Positions 14,930 through 23,798 of a DNA stretch of 64,000 nucleotides are shown here, piece by piece. Under the pieces are notes generated by a model. It was given only the letters and a program-made list of their open reading frames with translations, was not told where the DNA came from and did not search any database. The DNA is from JAFTYO01 sp045644765. Lineage in GTDB: Bacteria; Pseudomonadota; Alphaproteobacteria; RF32; CAG-239. The stretch lies in the NCBI GenBank assembly GCA_045644765.1, contig JAZRHM010000029.1:1-64000 (forward strand), read 5' to 3'. A program made the translations under genes and the position numbers. Each line of letters opens with the position of its first letter. Position 1 is the stretch's first letter.

Positions 14930-15979
14930 TTATTGCTGATTCAACACTTTTATAGCATCGTAGTTGATAGGTTCTTCAGTAAAATTACTTGTTTCACTAT
15001 AATATGCTTTTATTTCTTTATCAAGTACAATTGTTTCTTTTTTATTAGAAATTATTTGTTTTATTGTTTTAAAACGCTCTAAAGAAGTATCATTCAGATA
15101 GCGCCCGTTAACACAAATAGATTCTATTATTGCTGCATCGCCCATACAATAACATACAGCATCACATCCTGCATCCCATGCAGCAATGGCATTGTCAGTA
15201 ATGTTTCCTTTTAAGGCATGCATTTCAAGAGCATCTGAAATAAGAAAACCGTTAAAGCCGATTATGCCTCTTATTACATAATCAATTCCTTTTTTAGATA
15301 TTGTTATCGGATTTTTATCATCAATCTGTGGTAATACAATGTGTGCAGTCATGCCGGCAGGCATATTATTTAGGTTTTTGAAAGGATAAAAATCATTTTC
15401 AAGTTCTTGTAAAGAACAGTTAATAACCGGTGTCATGGCGTGAGGATCATTCAAAGCTTTACCATGTCCGGGAAAATGTTTCATACAAGGACATATTCCT
15501 TCATTGATATATGTTTGGCACAAAATTTTTCCATGTTTTGTAATTTTTTCTTTATCTTTGCCAAAGCATCTGTTTTTTAAAGCAATTGTAATTTTCTTAT
15601 AATCGGTGTCAAGTACGGGGGCAAGATTAAAATTTGCACCTACTTTTTTCATATTTGATGAAATTATTTTTCCGTGTAATGAGGTTGTATTTAGATTATC
15701 GACTAATCCTAATATATTTTGAGATACACATTGTGTTAAGCCGATGTCTTTAAGGCTTCCAACTCTTCCGCCCTCTTCATCTAAAGATATTAAGACATCA
15801 TCACGACCAATGGCTTCTTTTATTGATTTTATTAATGATGATAATTGCTCTTGGGAAGACGCATTTCTATTAAGAAGAACAACACCTACAGGGTTATATT
15901 TTTCAAATAAATACTTCTCTTGATCGCTTAAAGTAAGTGATTTAACAGATAAAAGAGCTGATAGAATCGGTTTTTCCAT
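14930..15979 (-). CDS. nagZ: Beta-N-acetylhexosaminidase (GH3, peptidoglycan recycling)
   Basis: 349 aa. GH3 NagZ signatures: SLDEEGGRVGSL near residue 65, KHFPGHGKALNDPH (the His of the catalytic Asp-His dyad; DPH in place of the usual DSH), and FLISDALEMHAL with the nucleophile Asp. Cytosolic enzyme that removes GlcNAc from GlcNAc-anhydroMurNAc muropeptides. Fits the NagA/NagB pair further right for amino-sugar reuse. Lies between the SPOR gene (12-nt gap) and tatA, probably one operon. Confidence 0.9.
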   Translation of the reverse strand: MEKPILSALLSVKSLTLSDQEKYLFEKYNPVGVVLLNRNASSQEQLSSLIKSIKEAIGRDDVLISLDEEGGRVGSLKDIGLTQCVSQNILGLVDNLNTTSLHGKIISSNMKKVGANFNLAPVLDTDYKKITIALKNRCFGKDKEKITKHGKILCQTYINEGICPCMKHFPGHGKALNDPHAMTPVINCSLQELENDFYPFKNLNNMPAGMTAHIVLPQIDDKNPITISKKGIDYVIRGIIGFNGFLISDALEMHALKGNITDNAIAAWDAGCDAVCYCMGDAAIIESICVNGRYLNDTSLERFKTIKQIISNKKETIVLDKEIKAYYSETSNFTEEPINYDAIKVLNQQ

Positions 15980-15991
15980 ATGAAAAATTCC

Positions 15992-16900
15992 CTATTTTTG
16001 TTTAGTTATACAATTAAGTCCTTCTTTTTTAAGATTATTGCAAAATTTATCAGCTTCTTCCTTTGAGTTAAAGTTTCCGGTTTTTAAACGATAGATTGAC
16101 GAACCTTTATCATTTGTTATCGACTCGATGTTATGAGATAAATTTTGTAAGCTTTTATGCTTTTTGCTTAAATCAATCCAACCTTTGTTAATGGCATCAA
16201 TATTTGATGATGCCATAAGCTGAATTTGCCAGTTTCCTGTCGGTATAGTTTCTTTTATTGGTTCTGATTTCTTAATTTCCGTAGTTGTAATTTCTTTTTT
16301 ATTTACTTCTTGTGTTTTAGTAGGTTCAACAGTTTTAGGTTCAATTTTTATATTCGGTTTTTGTGGAATTTCAATTTTTTTAGCTTCTGTTGTTTCAACG
16401 GTTTCAATCAGTTCTTCAAGATTTTTTATCGGTAAAACATCTTGCTTTTCTTGAATTGTTTCTTCTTCATGTATTTCTGGTTCTGTTTTTACTTCAGGTT
16501 CCGGAACAATTTCAGGAAGCTTGGGTTTTTCGGGAGCCGGTAAAATACTCTCTATTTTTACAGTGTCAGCTTCTTGCTTTTCTACCAATGCATATATGGA
16601 TTTATCCTGATTCTGAATTTGCATTCCTTGAGGATTGCTTGGATGAATTTTAACCGGATTTGTTGGGCGACGAATAACAGGTATTTCTACGTTTTTATCT
16701 TCATTAAAACGAGGAATAAGTAAAAGCCAACTGACAATTCCAGCTAAAGCAATACCGGCAATGGTTCCTATAAAACCATTACGTGAACGTTGTAACTCTT
16801 GTTTTCTGGCCTGTAGCTCTGCTTGTCTTTCAGATGCTATTTTTTGTCTGAACTCGCTTAAATAGTCATCATCTTTATTGCCATAAAATTCTTTGAACAT
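15992..16900 (-). CDS. SPOR-domain cell-division/peptidoglycan-binding protein
   Basis: 302 aa. A short cytoplasmic N-terminus, one transmembrane helix (about residues 47-66, GFIGTIAGIALAGIVSWLLL), a long P/E/K-rich periplasmic linker, and a C-terminal SPOR domain (GNWQIQLMASSN ... YRLKTGNFNSKEEADKFCNNLK) that binds denuded septal glycan. Bitopic, FtsN-like layout. First gene of the SPOR-nagZ-tatA set. Confidence 0.87.
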   Translation of the reverse strand: MFKEFYGNKDDDYLSEFRQKIASERQAELQARKQELQRSRNGFIGTIAGIALAGIVSWLLLIPRFNEDKNVEIPVIRRPTNPVKIHPSNPQGMQIQNQDKSIYALVEKQEADTVKIESILPAPEKPKLPEIVPEPEVKTEPEIHEEETIQEKQDVLPIKNLEELIETVETTEAKKIEIPQKPNIKIEPKTVEPTKTQEVNKKEITTTEIKKSEPIKETIPTGNWQIQLMASSNIDAINKGWIDLSKKHKSLQNLSHNIESITNDKGSSIYRLKTGNFNSKEEADKFCNNLKKEGLNCITKQK

Positions 16901-17028
16901 ATCCTATGCCTTTTGTTTATTGTATATTGATATTAAAATAAAATAAAAAACTTTATAATCAATTAACATCTGACTTGCAAAAATATAAAAATTTAAGTAC
17001 TCTTAAGATAATTACATGGGAGTAAAAT

Positions 17029-17823
17029 ATGATAATTTCAACATATAATATAAATTCTATAAATGCCAGGTTGCCGATGTTTTTAGAATGGCTTGATAAG
17101 AATTCTCCTGATATAGTTTTATTACAAGAGTTAAAATCTGATTTTAATTCGTTTCCGTTTTTTGATATAAAATCAGCAGGATATGATGTAAAAATTGTTG
17201 GGCAGAAGAGTTATAACGGTGTTGGTATAGTAAGCCGATATAAACTTAATGTTATACATGAAAAGCTTCCGGGATTTGATGACGAAAATGCACGTTATTT
17301 AGAAGCAGTAGCTGATGTTAAAGGGCAAAAGATAAGAATAATCAGTGTATATATGCCGAATGGTAATCCCCCATATAATAATTTTAACGATACCTCAAGA
17401 TTTGAATACAAGCTCCACTTTATGGATGCTTTTTATAAGCATATGTCAAAACTCTTATTAACCGATGAGCCTATTGTTATAGGTGGCGATTTTAATGTGA
17501 TTTTAACTCCTAACGATGTATATAATCCTGAACTGTTTATTAATAATGCCTTATACAAAGAAAGTGTTAAACAACGGTTGAGAGCTTTGATGCATTTAGG
17601 TTTTTATGATGCGTTCAGGACACTATATCCAAAAGATAATGGTTATACCTATTGGGATTATGCGCAAAGGGCGTTTGAGCAAGATTTTGGTTTGAGGATA
17701 GATTATTTATTTTTATCTGCCCGAATGGTTGATAAATTGAAAGATTGTTATGTTGATAAAACATTGAGAATCGCAGAAAAACCTTCCGATCATACGCCGC
17801 TTACAGCAAAATTTTATTTTTAA
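17029..17823 (+). CDS. xth: Exodeoxyribonuclease III
   Basis: 264 aa, usual length. AP-endonuclease/exonuclease motifs in order: YNINSINAR, LLQELK (metal-binding Glu), SVYMPNGNP, GGDFN, RIDYLF, and C-terminal PSDHTPL with the catalytic His. Acts in base-excision repair on AP sites and 3-prime blocked ends. ATG with GGAG 6 nt upstream. Followed after 13 nt by the S41 protease gene. Confidence 0.93.
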   Translation: MIISTYNINSINARLPMFLEWLDKNSPDIVLLQELKSDFNSFPFFDIKSAGYDVKIVGQKSYNGVGIVSRYKLNVIHEKLPGFDDENARYLEAVADVKGQKIRIISVYMPNGNPPYNNFNDTSRFEYKLHFMDAFYKHMSKLLLTDEPIVIGGDFNVILTPNDVYNPELFINNALYKESVKQRLRALMHLGFYDAFRTLYPKDNGYTYWDYAQRAFEQDFGLRIDYLFLSARMVDKLKDCYVDKTLRIAEKPSDHTPLTAKFYF

Positions 17824-17836
17824 TGGGGAATAAATT

Positions 17837-18916
17837 TTGAAAAAGTATTTTTTATTTTTATTTTTTTTATTTTATACGTTTCCTTGTTTTTCACAAACGG
17901 ATATAATATCTGATGTGTTTGTAACAATAAATTCTGATTATATAAATGCAGTTGATAATAAGGAAATTATGTTTAAGGGACTTAAAGCTCTCATAAAAAT
18001 TGATAATACCATACAATTTAAGCAAACAAATGAAAAGGTTTTTATGTATCACTCATCTAAAATGGTTGGGGCATTTGTGTTTCCTGAAATATCAGATTTG
18101 CCTAATACATGGTCAGATTTTACAAAAAACATAATTAATAAGGCAATAGAAGTTTCTCCTAAAATTGAACTTATAGATTTTGAAATTCCTGATAGGTTTG
18201 CACAAGAAATCTTTGACGGTCTTGATGGGTACTCTCATTATTATAGCTCATTTTCTGATCAGGCAGATAAACCACATGTTATAAAACGCAATTTTGCATC
18301 AAGGATTGTAGCCGATGATTTATTATTAATTAAAATTCTGACTTTTAAGAAAGATGTTCATCAACAAGTGAAAAACGCTATAGATGAGTGTTCTAAATGT
18401 AAAGGTCTTATACTCGATTTAAGAGGTAATCATGGCGGTTTGTTAGATGAGGCTCTGAAAATAACAGATATGTTTTTAGATGAGGGGATAGTAACGTATA
18501 CGCTTTCCAAAGATAATGCTGAACCTAAATTTTATACTGCCGGAGAAGGGGATATATTGAAAAATAAACCAATGGTTGTGTTAGTTGATGGTTTTAGTGC
18601 TTCTGCATCTGAAATTTTAGCTGCAGCTTTGAGTGAACAGAACAGGGCCGTGTTAGTAGGTACAAAAACCTACGGAAAAGGAACTGTTCAGGAGGTTTCT
18701 AAAAATAATAATGGAGCAGCAATAGCATTAACAACTTCGTACTTTTACACTCCGGGAGGGAACATAATAGATAAAAAGGGGATTATGCCTGCAATTTGCA
18801 CCGGAGGCCTTAAATCAGGTTATGCTGTAACTGATGGAGAGTGTGAGCGTCAAGACAGATTTACGAATGAAGCAGATGTTGAAATTGCCGCAAAATTTAT
18901 CAAAAATGAGCTATAA
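17837..18916 (+). CDS. S41 family (C-terminal processing) peptidase
   Basis: 359 aa from a TTG start (GGGGA 7 nt upstream, no ATG nearby). Signal peptide (MKKYFLFLFFLFYTFPCFS), then a peptidase S41 domain: LILDLRGNHGGLLDEAL, VVLVDGFSASASEILAAAL (catalytic Ser) and GTKTYGKGTVQ (catalytic Lys). A recognisable PDZ is weak or missing, so it is shorter than CtpA/Prc. The end carries three cysteines. Periplasmic processing of cell-envelope proteins is expected from the family; the substrate is unknown. Probably co-transcribed with xth. Confidence 0.87.
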   Translation: MKKYFLFLFFLFYTFPCFSQTDIISDVFVTINSDYINAVDNKEIMFKGLKALIKIDNTIQFKQTNEKVFMYHSSKMVGAFVFPEISDLPNTWSDFTKNIINKAIEVSPKIELIDFEIPDRFAQEIFDGLDGYSHYYSSFSDQADKPHVIKRNFASRIVADDLLLIKILTFKKDVHQQVKNAIDECSKCKGLILDLRGNHGGLLDEALKITDMFLDEGIVTYTLSKDNAEPKFYTAGEGDILKNKPMVVLVDGFSASASEILAAALSEQNRAVLVGTKTYGKGTVQEVSKNNNGAAIALTTSYFYTPGGNIIDKKGIMPAICTGGLKSGYAVTDGECERQDRFTNEADVEIAAKFIKNEL

Positions 18917-18972
18917 AAAGTTTATATAAAACAAAGAAAATTAAAAAAAACAAATAAAATGAAAAATTGTTA

Positions 18973-19001
18973 TTGACAAGGCATGTGAAAAAATGTATAT
19001 A
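18973..19001 (+). promoter_or_regulatory. rpmG promoter
   Basis: TTGACA (18973-18978), 17-bp spacer, TATATA (18996-19001), about 46 nt before the rpmG start. Confidence 0.7.
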
Positions 19002-19047
19002 ACGCCTAAATGTTTTAATTTGTAACCTTAATTTAAAGAGTAAAAAA

Positions 19048-19215
19048 ATGGCAAAAGCAGTAAAAGTAAAAGTAAAATTGGAAAGCAGTGCCGGCACAGG
19101 TACATTTTATCTTGCTGAAAAGAACCCAAGAACTCATCCTGAAAAATTGGTTTTGAAAAAATATGATAAAAAATCAAAAAAACATGAAGAGTTCGTTGAA
19201 AAGAAATTAAAGTAA
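19048..19215 (+). CDS. rpmG: 50S ribosomal protein L33
   Basis: 55 aa, the normal length for proteobacterial L33. MAKAVKVKVKLES, GTGTFYLAEKNPRTHPEKL, KKYDKKSKKHEEFVEKKLK. Lacks the zinc-binding cysteines (C-minus form). It has its own promoter and a strong terminator, so it is monocistronic. Confidence 0.93.
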   Translation: MAKAVKVKVKLESSAGTGTFYLAEKNPRTHPEKLVLKKYDKKSKKHEEFVEKKLK

Positions 19216-19237
19216 GTTCTTTTTATGATAAGTTGAT

Positions 19238-19268
19238 GTAAGGTGTAACAGGTGTTGCACCTTATTTT
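19238..19268 (+). terminator. rpmG terminator
   Basis: AAGGTGTAAC / GTTGCACCTT 10-bp stem with AGGT loop followed by ATTTTTTATTT. Overlaps the 3-prime side of the convergent xerC. Confidence 0.85.
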
Positions 19269-20216
19269 TTATTTATTGGATTTTTGAGAGCCGTACGCTT
19301 TATCGTATTCTCTTTTTAGGGTTTCGAATTCTACATTAGTATAACGCTGAGTAGTGTTTAAGGTTTCGTGTCCCAACAGCTCCTGAATTGAACGTAAGTC
19401 GGTGCCTTGAGCTAAAAGATGTGTTGCAAAAGAATGCCTAAGGGCGTGGGGCGTCACAGTATCAGGTAGGCCCAGCCGGTTCCTTATCTTTTGTAACTGC
19501 CTTTGTATGATACGAGGGCTCAATCTGTCACCTCTGGCTCCAATAAAAAGAGCTTCGTTAAGGGAAAAATTAGGTGAGACAGCTCTAATGTAAGCGTTTA
19601 TATTTTCTTTGACTATGGGCAATAGGGGAACAAAGCGTTCCTTATTGCCTTTTCCTTTTATTTTGAGAAAATTTTCAGCTGTGATGAAATCTTTATAATT
19701 TAGGGATAAAGCTTCCGAAATGCGAAGTCCGGCACCATAAAGAAGTGTAAAAACAGCCATATCTCGCAAACCTTGCCAGTCGTTTGTGGCAATATTTTTT
19801 GCATCTTGAATTATACTAAGCGTGTCATCAACATCAATCGATTTTGGTAGGGTTTTATTGGGTTTAGGAGTTGAAATTATGCTTATGACACTGTTTTTTA
19901 GTATGTGCGCAATATCTAGCCATTTGAAAAAATTTTTAAATGCCGAAATTTCTCTGGCTAAGGAAGATTTTTCTATGTGCTTATTAGCTCTAGATGTTAT
20001 AAAAGATCTAAAATCTCTAATATCAAGATTGGATAAAAATTCCAGATTAATAATTTTACCTTTGTCAGAAAAAAACTTAATAAATATGGCCAAATCTCTG
20101 GCATAAGCGCTGACCGTGTTTTCAGAATAGCGCCTTTCGTTTGTTAAATAGCCAATCCAAGAATGTATAATATTAATAACATCTTTTTCAGCTTTATAAT
20201 CAATTTTGTTTTTCAT
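19269..20216 (-). CDS. xerC: Tyrosine recombinase XerC
   Basis: 315 aa from the ATG at 20216. A TTG 21 nt upstream would add seven residues but has no better ribosome-binding site. SAM-like N-terminal domain (SLAREISAFKNFFKWLD) and catalytic domain with R (GAGLRISEAL), K (KGKGNKERFVPL), HxLRH (TPHALRHSFATHLL), LGH and the nucleophile Tyr (TTQRYTNV). With XerD it resolves chromosome dimers at dif. XerC rather than XerD is judged from the N-domain RDFRSF pattern. Not next to phage genes. Confidence 0.87.
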   Translation of the reverse strand: MKNKIDYKAEKDVINIIHSWIGYLTNERRYSENTVSAYARDLAIFIKFFSDKGKIINLEFLSNLDIRDFRSFITSRANKHIEKSSLAREISAFKNFFKWLDIAHILKNSVISIISTPKPNKTLPKSIDVDDTLSIIQDAKNIATNDWQGLRDMAVFTLLYGAGLRISEALSLNYKDFITAENFLKIKGKGNKERFVPLLPIVKENINAYIRAVSPNFSLNEALFIGARGDRLSPRIIQRQLQKIRNRLGLPDTVTPHALRHSFATHLLAQGTDLRSIQELLGHETLNTTQRYTNVEFETLKREYDKAYGSQKSNK

Positions 20217-20261
20217 AAAAAAATTATATGCCTGCAAGAGTTAATATTTAGTGTGTGAGAA

Positions 20262-21986
20262 TTATTTTTTTGCAACAAATAAAACACCTTCCACGGGTAA
20301 AGAATCTTCTTGGCGAATATCCAAGTTATATTCGGAAATATCTTTATATCCGTATCTTAGCAAAATTTCTTTAACATATTTAGGGTTGTGTTGATGTCGT
20401 CCGTTATATGATAAGGCATATTCTTTAACATCGGGAGATGCTTTTTCTATATTAAAAATCAGGGTAGGTTTATCAAAGTGTTTTATAACATTTTCAATGT
20501 CAGGAACATATTCAAAAACATCGGTTGCTATTACAAAGTCAAAAGTACCTTTGTTTTGAGCAGCAAATGTGGTTATATCCGCATTAATTAATTGATTATA
20601 TTTATTATTTTGAGCTGCAATATTGAGCATGTTTTGAGAAATATCAACTCCGATAAATGTGTTTTCATCATTTGCAAATCTTAGCCCTACTGCTCCCGTG
20701 CCACATCCTAAATCTAAAATATTTCCTTTAAGTGATATACCAATTTGTTCAATTTTATCTAGTATGGCATATTTTATTTTTTGCATGGTTTCATCATAGG
20801 TCGAAGCAAAAGTATCAAACAGTTCTTTAGCATATTTTTGGTTTGTGTTTTCTGCGTTACCCTTAAAAGAGGTAAGTATATGTTGTGCAAATATGTTATC
20901 AGGAGCTGTTTCTTTCCATCGTTGGGCAATTTTTAGGGCTTTATCAGGTTCTTTTTTGTATAACAGAACGAGTGTTTCTGATATGTTTATCCAAAAATCT
21001 TTTTGTTTTTTATCTTTGAGAAAAGCATTCATCAGCAAATCGAGAGCTTGTTCATATTCTTCCAAATCTTTTAAAATCAGGGCTAAATTATTGCTAAGTT
21101 CGGGTAAATCCGGATTGATGATTATTGCTTTACGATATTCTTCAAGAGATTCAACTAAACGTCCTTGTTTATGCAATAAGCCGGCATAATGAGCGTGTGC
21201 GTCTAAATTGTCAGGTTCTAAATCGAGAGCTTTAAGATATAGTGCTTCACTTTCTTCCAAATCAGCCAACATAATTAAGCTTTTAGCATGCTTAGGGTTG
21301 AGCTCTAAAGCCAAGTTTAGTGTGTGTTTAGCTTCGTCATATTTTTTAAGTGCCAGATATATTTCAGATTTTAAAAGTTGTATTTCAAACAGATTGCTCT
21401 CTGAGAGATTAATTTCTTCAAGCAGTTGCAAGCTTTTGACATAGTTTTGTTGTTCAAAGTTATGTTTTGCCAGAGTATATAAAATAAGTGTTGAGGGATA
21501 ATATTTTTGGTTCAATTTTTCTAATTGTGCAAAATCTTTGTTTAAAAGAGCTAAATTTACCAGTGCGTCAATATAATCTTCATCAAGTTTTATGGCATTT
21601 TGGTAAAAGATGCCAGCTTGTTGGGGATTATTTAATTTTTCATAAACGGCACCTGCATTGTTATATATTTCTTTAATGTTAGAATTTAATTCAAGTGCTT
21701 TTTTATATGCATCTAAAGCTTGAACATATTTTTCCAAATTTTGGTATGAAACAGCCAAATTAAAGTATAAGGGCAGGTGCTTTGGAGAATGCTTTAATGC
21801 TTGAGAAAAATAAGATACGGCTTGTTGGTGCATATTTTTTGCTTGAGCAGTCAGACCCATCATGTTTAACACATCCGGATTTTCCGGAACGGCTTCTAAA
21901 ATGTGACGATAAAGTTGTTCGGCTTCATCAAGTGAGCCGTTCATGTATAGATTGTTAGCTTTTTGAAACATTAAATCGTAAGACAT
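20262..21986 (-). CDS. TPR-repeat protein with C-terminal methyltransferase domain
   Basis: 574 aa. About ten tetratricopeptide repeats in the first 370 residues (for example SYFSQALKHSPKHLPLYFNL, AYKKALELNSNIKEIYNNAG). Then a class I SAM-dependent methyltransferase with the SAM loop GNILDLGCGTGAVGLRFA, IGVDISQNML, INADI and FDFVIATDVFEYV. The substrate is unknown; TPRs probably bind the protein or glycan target. Single gene, about 24 nt downstream of xerC in the same direction, so an operon is possible. Confidence 0.85.
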   Translation of the reverse strand: MSYDLMFQKANNLYMNGSLDEAEQLYRHILEAVPENPDVLNMMGLTAQAKNMHQQAVSYFSQALKHSPKHLPLYFNLAVSYQNLEKYVQALDAYKKALELNSNIKEIYNNAGAVYEKLNNPQQAGIFYQNAIKLDEDYIDALVNLALLNKDFAQLEKLNQKYYPSTLILYTLAKHNFEQQNYVKSLQLLEEINLSESNLFEIQLLKSEIYLALKKYDEAKHTLNLALELNPKHAKSLIMLADLEESEALYLKALDLEPDNLDAHAHYAGLLHKQGRLVESLEEYRKAIIINPDLPELSNNLALILKDLEEYEQALDLLMNAFLKDKKQKDFWINISETLVLLYKKEPDKALKIAQRWKETAPDNIFAQHILTSFKGNAENTNQKYAKELFDTFASTYDETMQKIKYAILDKIEQIGISLKGNILDLGCGTGAVGLRFANDENTFIGVDISQNMLNIAAQNNKYNQLINADITTFAAQNKGTFDFVIATDVFEYVPDIENVIKHFDKPTLIFNIEKASPDVKEYALSYNGRHQHNPKYVKEILLRYGYKDISEYNLDIRQEDSLPVEGVLFVAKK

Positions 21987-22051
21987 TATTCCTCCACAGA
22001 CATATTGTATGTTTATTTTTGTGAAAATCCAGTTTTATTTTAAAATTTTGC

Positions 22052-22182
22052 TTGAAAAATGTTTTTTTTGTGGTATGTTGGCTTCACTTCCGAGAATGTG
22101 GATATTTTATATCCCGTTTTAGGTTTAGCCTAAGACTATCGGGACAATAATGTAATTTAATAATAAAAAAAGGATTGGTTTA
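22052..22182 (+). promoter_or_regulatory. rpsD promoter and leader hairpin
   Basis: TTGAAA (22052-22057), 16 bp, TATGTT (22074-22079). The leader forms a two-part hairpin: CCCG (22113-22116) with CGGG (22140-22143) around TTTAGG/CCTAAG. S4 represses its own synthesis in known bacteria. This hairpin as its target is inference. Confidence 0.45.
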
Positions 22183-22797
22183 ATGAAAAGTATTATTTCT
22201 GCAAAGAAAAAAGCAAGCCGCAAATATGTGGTAAATCTTTGGGGTGATGCTAACAGCCCATTTGAAAAAAGAAGTTATGCTCCTGGTCAACATGGTCAGA
22301 GAAGAAAGAAATCTACAGACTATGGTATCCAACTTTCTGCTAAACAAAAGTTGAAAACATACTATGGTAACATTTCTGAAAAACAATTCCACAAATATTA
22401 TGTTGAAGCAATTCGCAGATCAGGCGATGCTGCTGAAAACTTAATCGGTTTGTTAGAATCTCGTTTAGATAACTTGGTATACAAAGCAAAATTTGTTCCT
22501 ACAGTTTTTGCTGCTCGTCAGTTTGTAAACCACGGTCATGTTACTGTTAACGGTAAAAAAGTAAACATCCCTTCATATATGCTTAAAGCTGGTGATGTTA
22601 TTGAAGTTAGAGAAAAATCTAAATCTATGGCGATGGTTCTTGCTTCTGTTGAATCTCAAACAAGAGAAGTTGCTTCATATTTAGAAGTTGACAACAAAAA
22701 ATTGTCTGCAAAATATACTTTTGTTCCGAAATATGAAGATGTTCCTTATGCTTGCACAATGGAACCAAACCTCGTTATCGAGTTCTACTCAAGATAG
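22183..22797 (+). CDS. rpsD: 30S ribosomal protein S4
   Basis: 204 aa. Contains SPFEKRSYAPGQHGQRRKK, the S4 core and an S4 RNA-binding domain (RLDNLVYKAKFVPTVFAARQFVNHGHVTVNGKKVNIPSY). Primary 16S rRNA binder that nucleates 30S assembly. Stand-alone gene (not in the alpha operon), as is common in Alphaproteobacteria. The zinc cysteines found in other S4 forms are absent. Confidence 0.97.
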   Translation: MKSIISAKKKASRKYVVNLWGDANSPFEKRSYAPGQHGQRRKKSTDYGIQLSAKQKLKTYYGNISEKQFHKYYVEAIRRSGDAAENLIGLLESRLDNLVYKAKFVPTVFAARQFVNHGHVTVNGKKVNIPSYMLKAGDVIEVREKSKSMAMVLASVESQTREVASYLEVDNKKLSAKYTFVPKYEDVPYACTMEPNLVIEFYSR

Positions 22798-22814
22798 TAT
22801 TTCACAAAGTACAA

Positions 22815-22845
22815 AAAAAAGCAGGGTTTTCCCTGCTTTTTTTGT
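22815..22845 (+). terminator. rpsD terminator
   Basis: AAAAAAAGCAGGG / CCCTGCTTTTTTT stem, T tract. Confidence 0.88.
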
Positions 22846-22908
22846 GTTATATTTTTAAAGTTGCTGATTAAGTTTAAGAAAACTAATCTGAAGATGCCTT
22901 GTATGATT

Positions 22909-23195
22909 CTAGCCGTAATCAAAGCATAAAGCCGTAGCGTTATAATTAGAACCATAGGTATAATTTATCCAACCGTAAGTTGATAAATTATAGTTGAAGT
23001 TATAATTTCCGCCTATTTCAACACGCCCTAAAGCGCTGTCTTTATAGGTGTCAATATCTTTCAAACCGCTTATAGAAACATTGTCATCTTCTGTTAATGT
23101 TTGAATGATGCCCGGTTTAATATATAGTTTAGCGTTCTCAAACCTTCTTTCCAAAGACAAAGCTAACTCAGCTTCAAGATGTTTGATATCATCCC
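22909..23195 (-). pseudogene. Autotransporter barrel C-terminal remnant (minus strand)
   Basis: Reading leftward from about 23195 the frame gives HLEAELALSLERRFENAKLYIKPG, TYKDSALGRVEIGGNYNF, STYGWINYTYGS, NATALCFDYG. This is the pattern of the last strands of an autotransporter beta-barrel. There is no passenger, signal or plausible start, and the end (CFDYG) departs from the expected aromatic C-terminus, suggesting a terminal frameshift. The open frame continues to 23304, but that part is antisense to a second remnant. Decayed gene. Confidence 0.6.
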
Positions 23196-23288
23196 ATTTA
23201 TAACACCACACTTTACGGTGAAGTAAGCCGTCATACCGGTGGTCGTGAAGGCTGGAATGTAAATCTTGGCTTGAAACTTGACTTCTAA
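23187..23288 (+). pseudogene. Second autotransporter barrel C-terminal remnant (plus strand)
   Basis: From just after a stop at 23184-23186 the plus frame reads NTTLYGEVSRHTGG, REGWNVNLGLKLDF, stop at 23286-23288. It ends in Phe as outer-membrane barrels do. Only about 33 codons remain, and they meet the opposite-strand remnant head to head at about 23190. Probably the scar of an inversion or recombination between two barrel genes. Confidence 0.5.
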
Positions 23289-23300
23289 ATAAGAACTCAA

Positions 23301-23333
23301 ACAAAAAAGGCGAGAATTTCTAGCCTTTTTTGT
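23301..23333. terminator. Bidirectional terminator
   Basis: CAAAAAAGGC / GCCTTTTTTG perfect 10-bp stem around GAGAATTTCTA. Ends both the plus-strand barrel remnant and the minus-strand receiver-like gene. Confidence 0.8.
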
Positions 23334-23338
23334 TGGGG

Positions 23339-23713
23339 TTAATGCTTTTTTTGTGCCGATTGATTGACTATGTTAAAAATTTGTTCCGGAGTTAAATCTT
23401 CAGATATAAAATTTAACAGATGAAATTCGTCTTTATGTTTAAAATTCCAATCGGTATTGATATAAATGTCAGGACAATTATCAGTGTTACACAAACTTTC
23501 TTCAATGTTCTTAAATGTGTTATCATCAGGGTGTAAAGATTGCGGAATATTGATGATAACAATGTTTGGTTTCATCTCTTTTGCATATTGTGTTAAAAGA
23601 TACAAATTGTTGGTTCCGAATACAAAGAAACCGTTACGCCTGAAGTCTGATTCGTAATATTTTAAATCATCAGGATTTTTTTCGTATATAAATATTTTAC
23701 CTAAATATGACAT
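23339..23713 (-). CDS. Degenerate response-regulator receiver-like protein
   Basis: 124 aa from the ATG at 23713 (AGG 7 nt upstream), preferred over a longer start without a ribosome-binding site. The fold pattern resembles a CheY-like receiver (KIFIYEKNPDDLKYYESDF, then EMKPNIVIINIPQ), but the acidic pocket reads EK and the phospho-acceptor Asp position reads Asn. Phosphotransfer is therefore unlikely. No output domain. Could be a pseudo-receiver binding partner. Lies downstream of nagB, same strand. Family call is tentative. Confidence 0.5.
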   Translation of the reverse strand: MSYLGKIFIYEKNPDDLKYYESDFRRNGFFVFGTNNLYLLTQYAKEMKPNIVIINIPQSLHPDDNTFKNIEESLCNTDNCPDIYINTDWNFKHKDEFHLLNFISEDLTPEQIFNIVNQSAQKKH

Positions 23714-23798
23714 AGCTAACCTCGTTTTTGCACAAAAATGTAATAGCAATTTTTGCTTTTTTAAGAGGTTACTTTAGTTTTATATTTAGGTATGCCGG

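Noticed and set aside
16390..16653. Plus-strand frame opposite the SPOR gene linker
   Set aside because: It is a shadow of the low-complexity P/E/K linker on the minus strand, with no start signal.
23195..23304. N-terminal part of the minus-strand frame beginning at 23304
   Set aside because: It is the antisense of a plus-strand barrel remnant and has no homologous pattern of its own.
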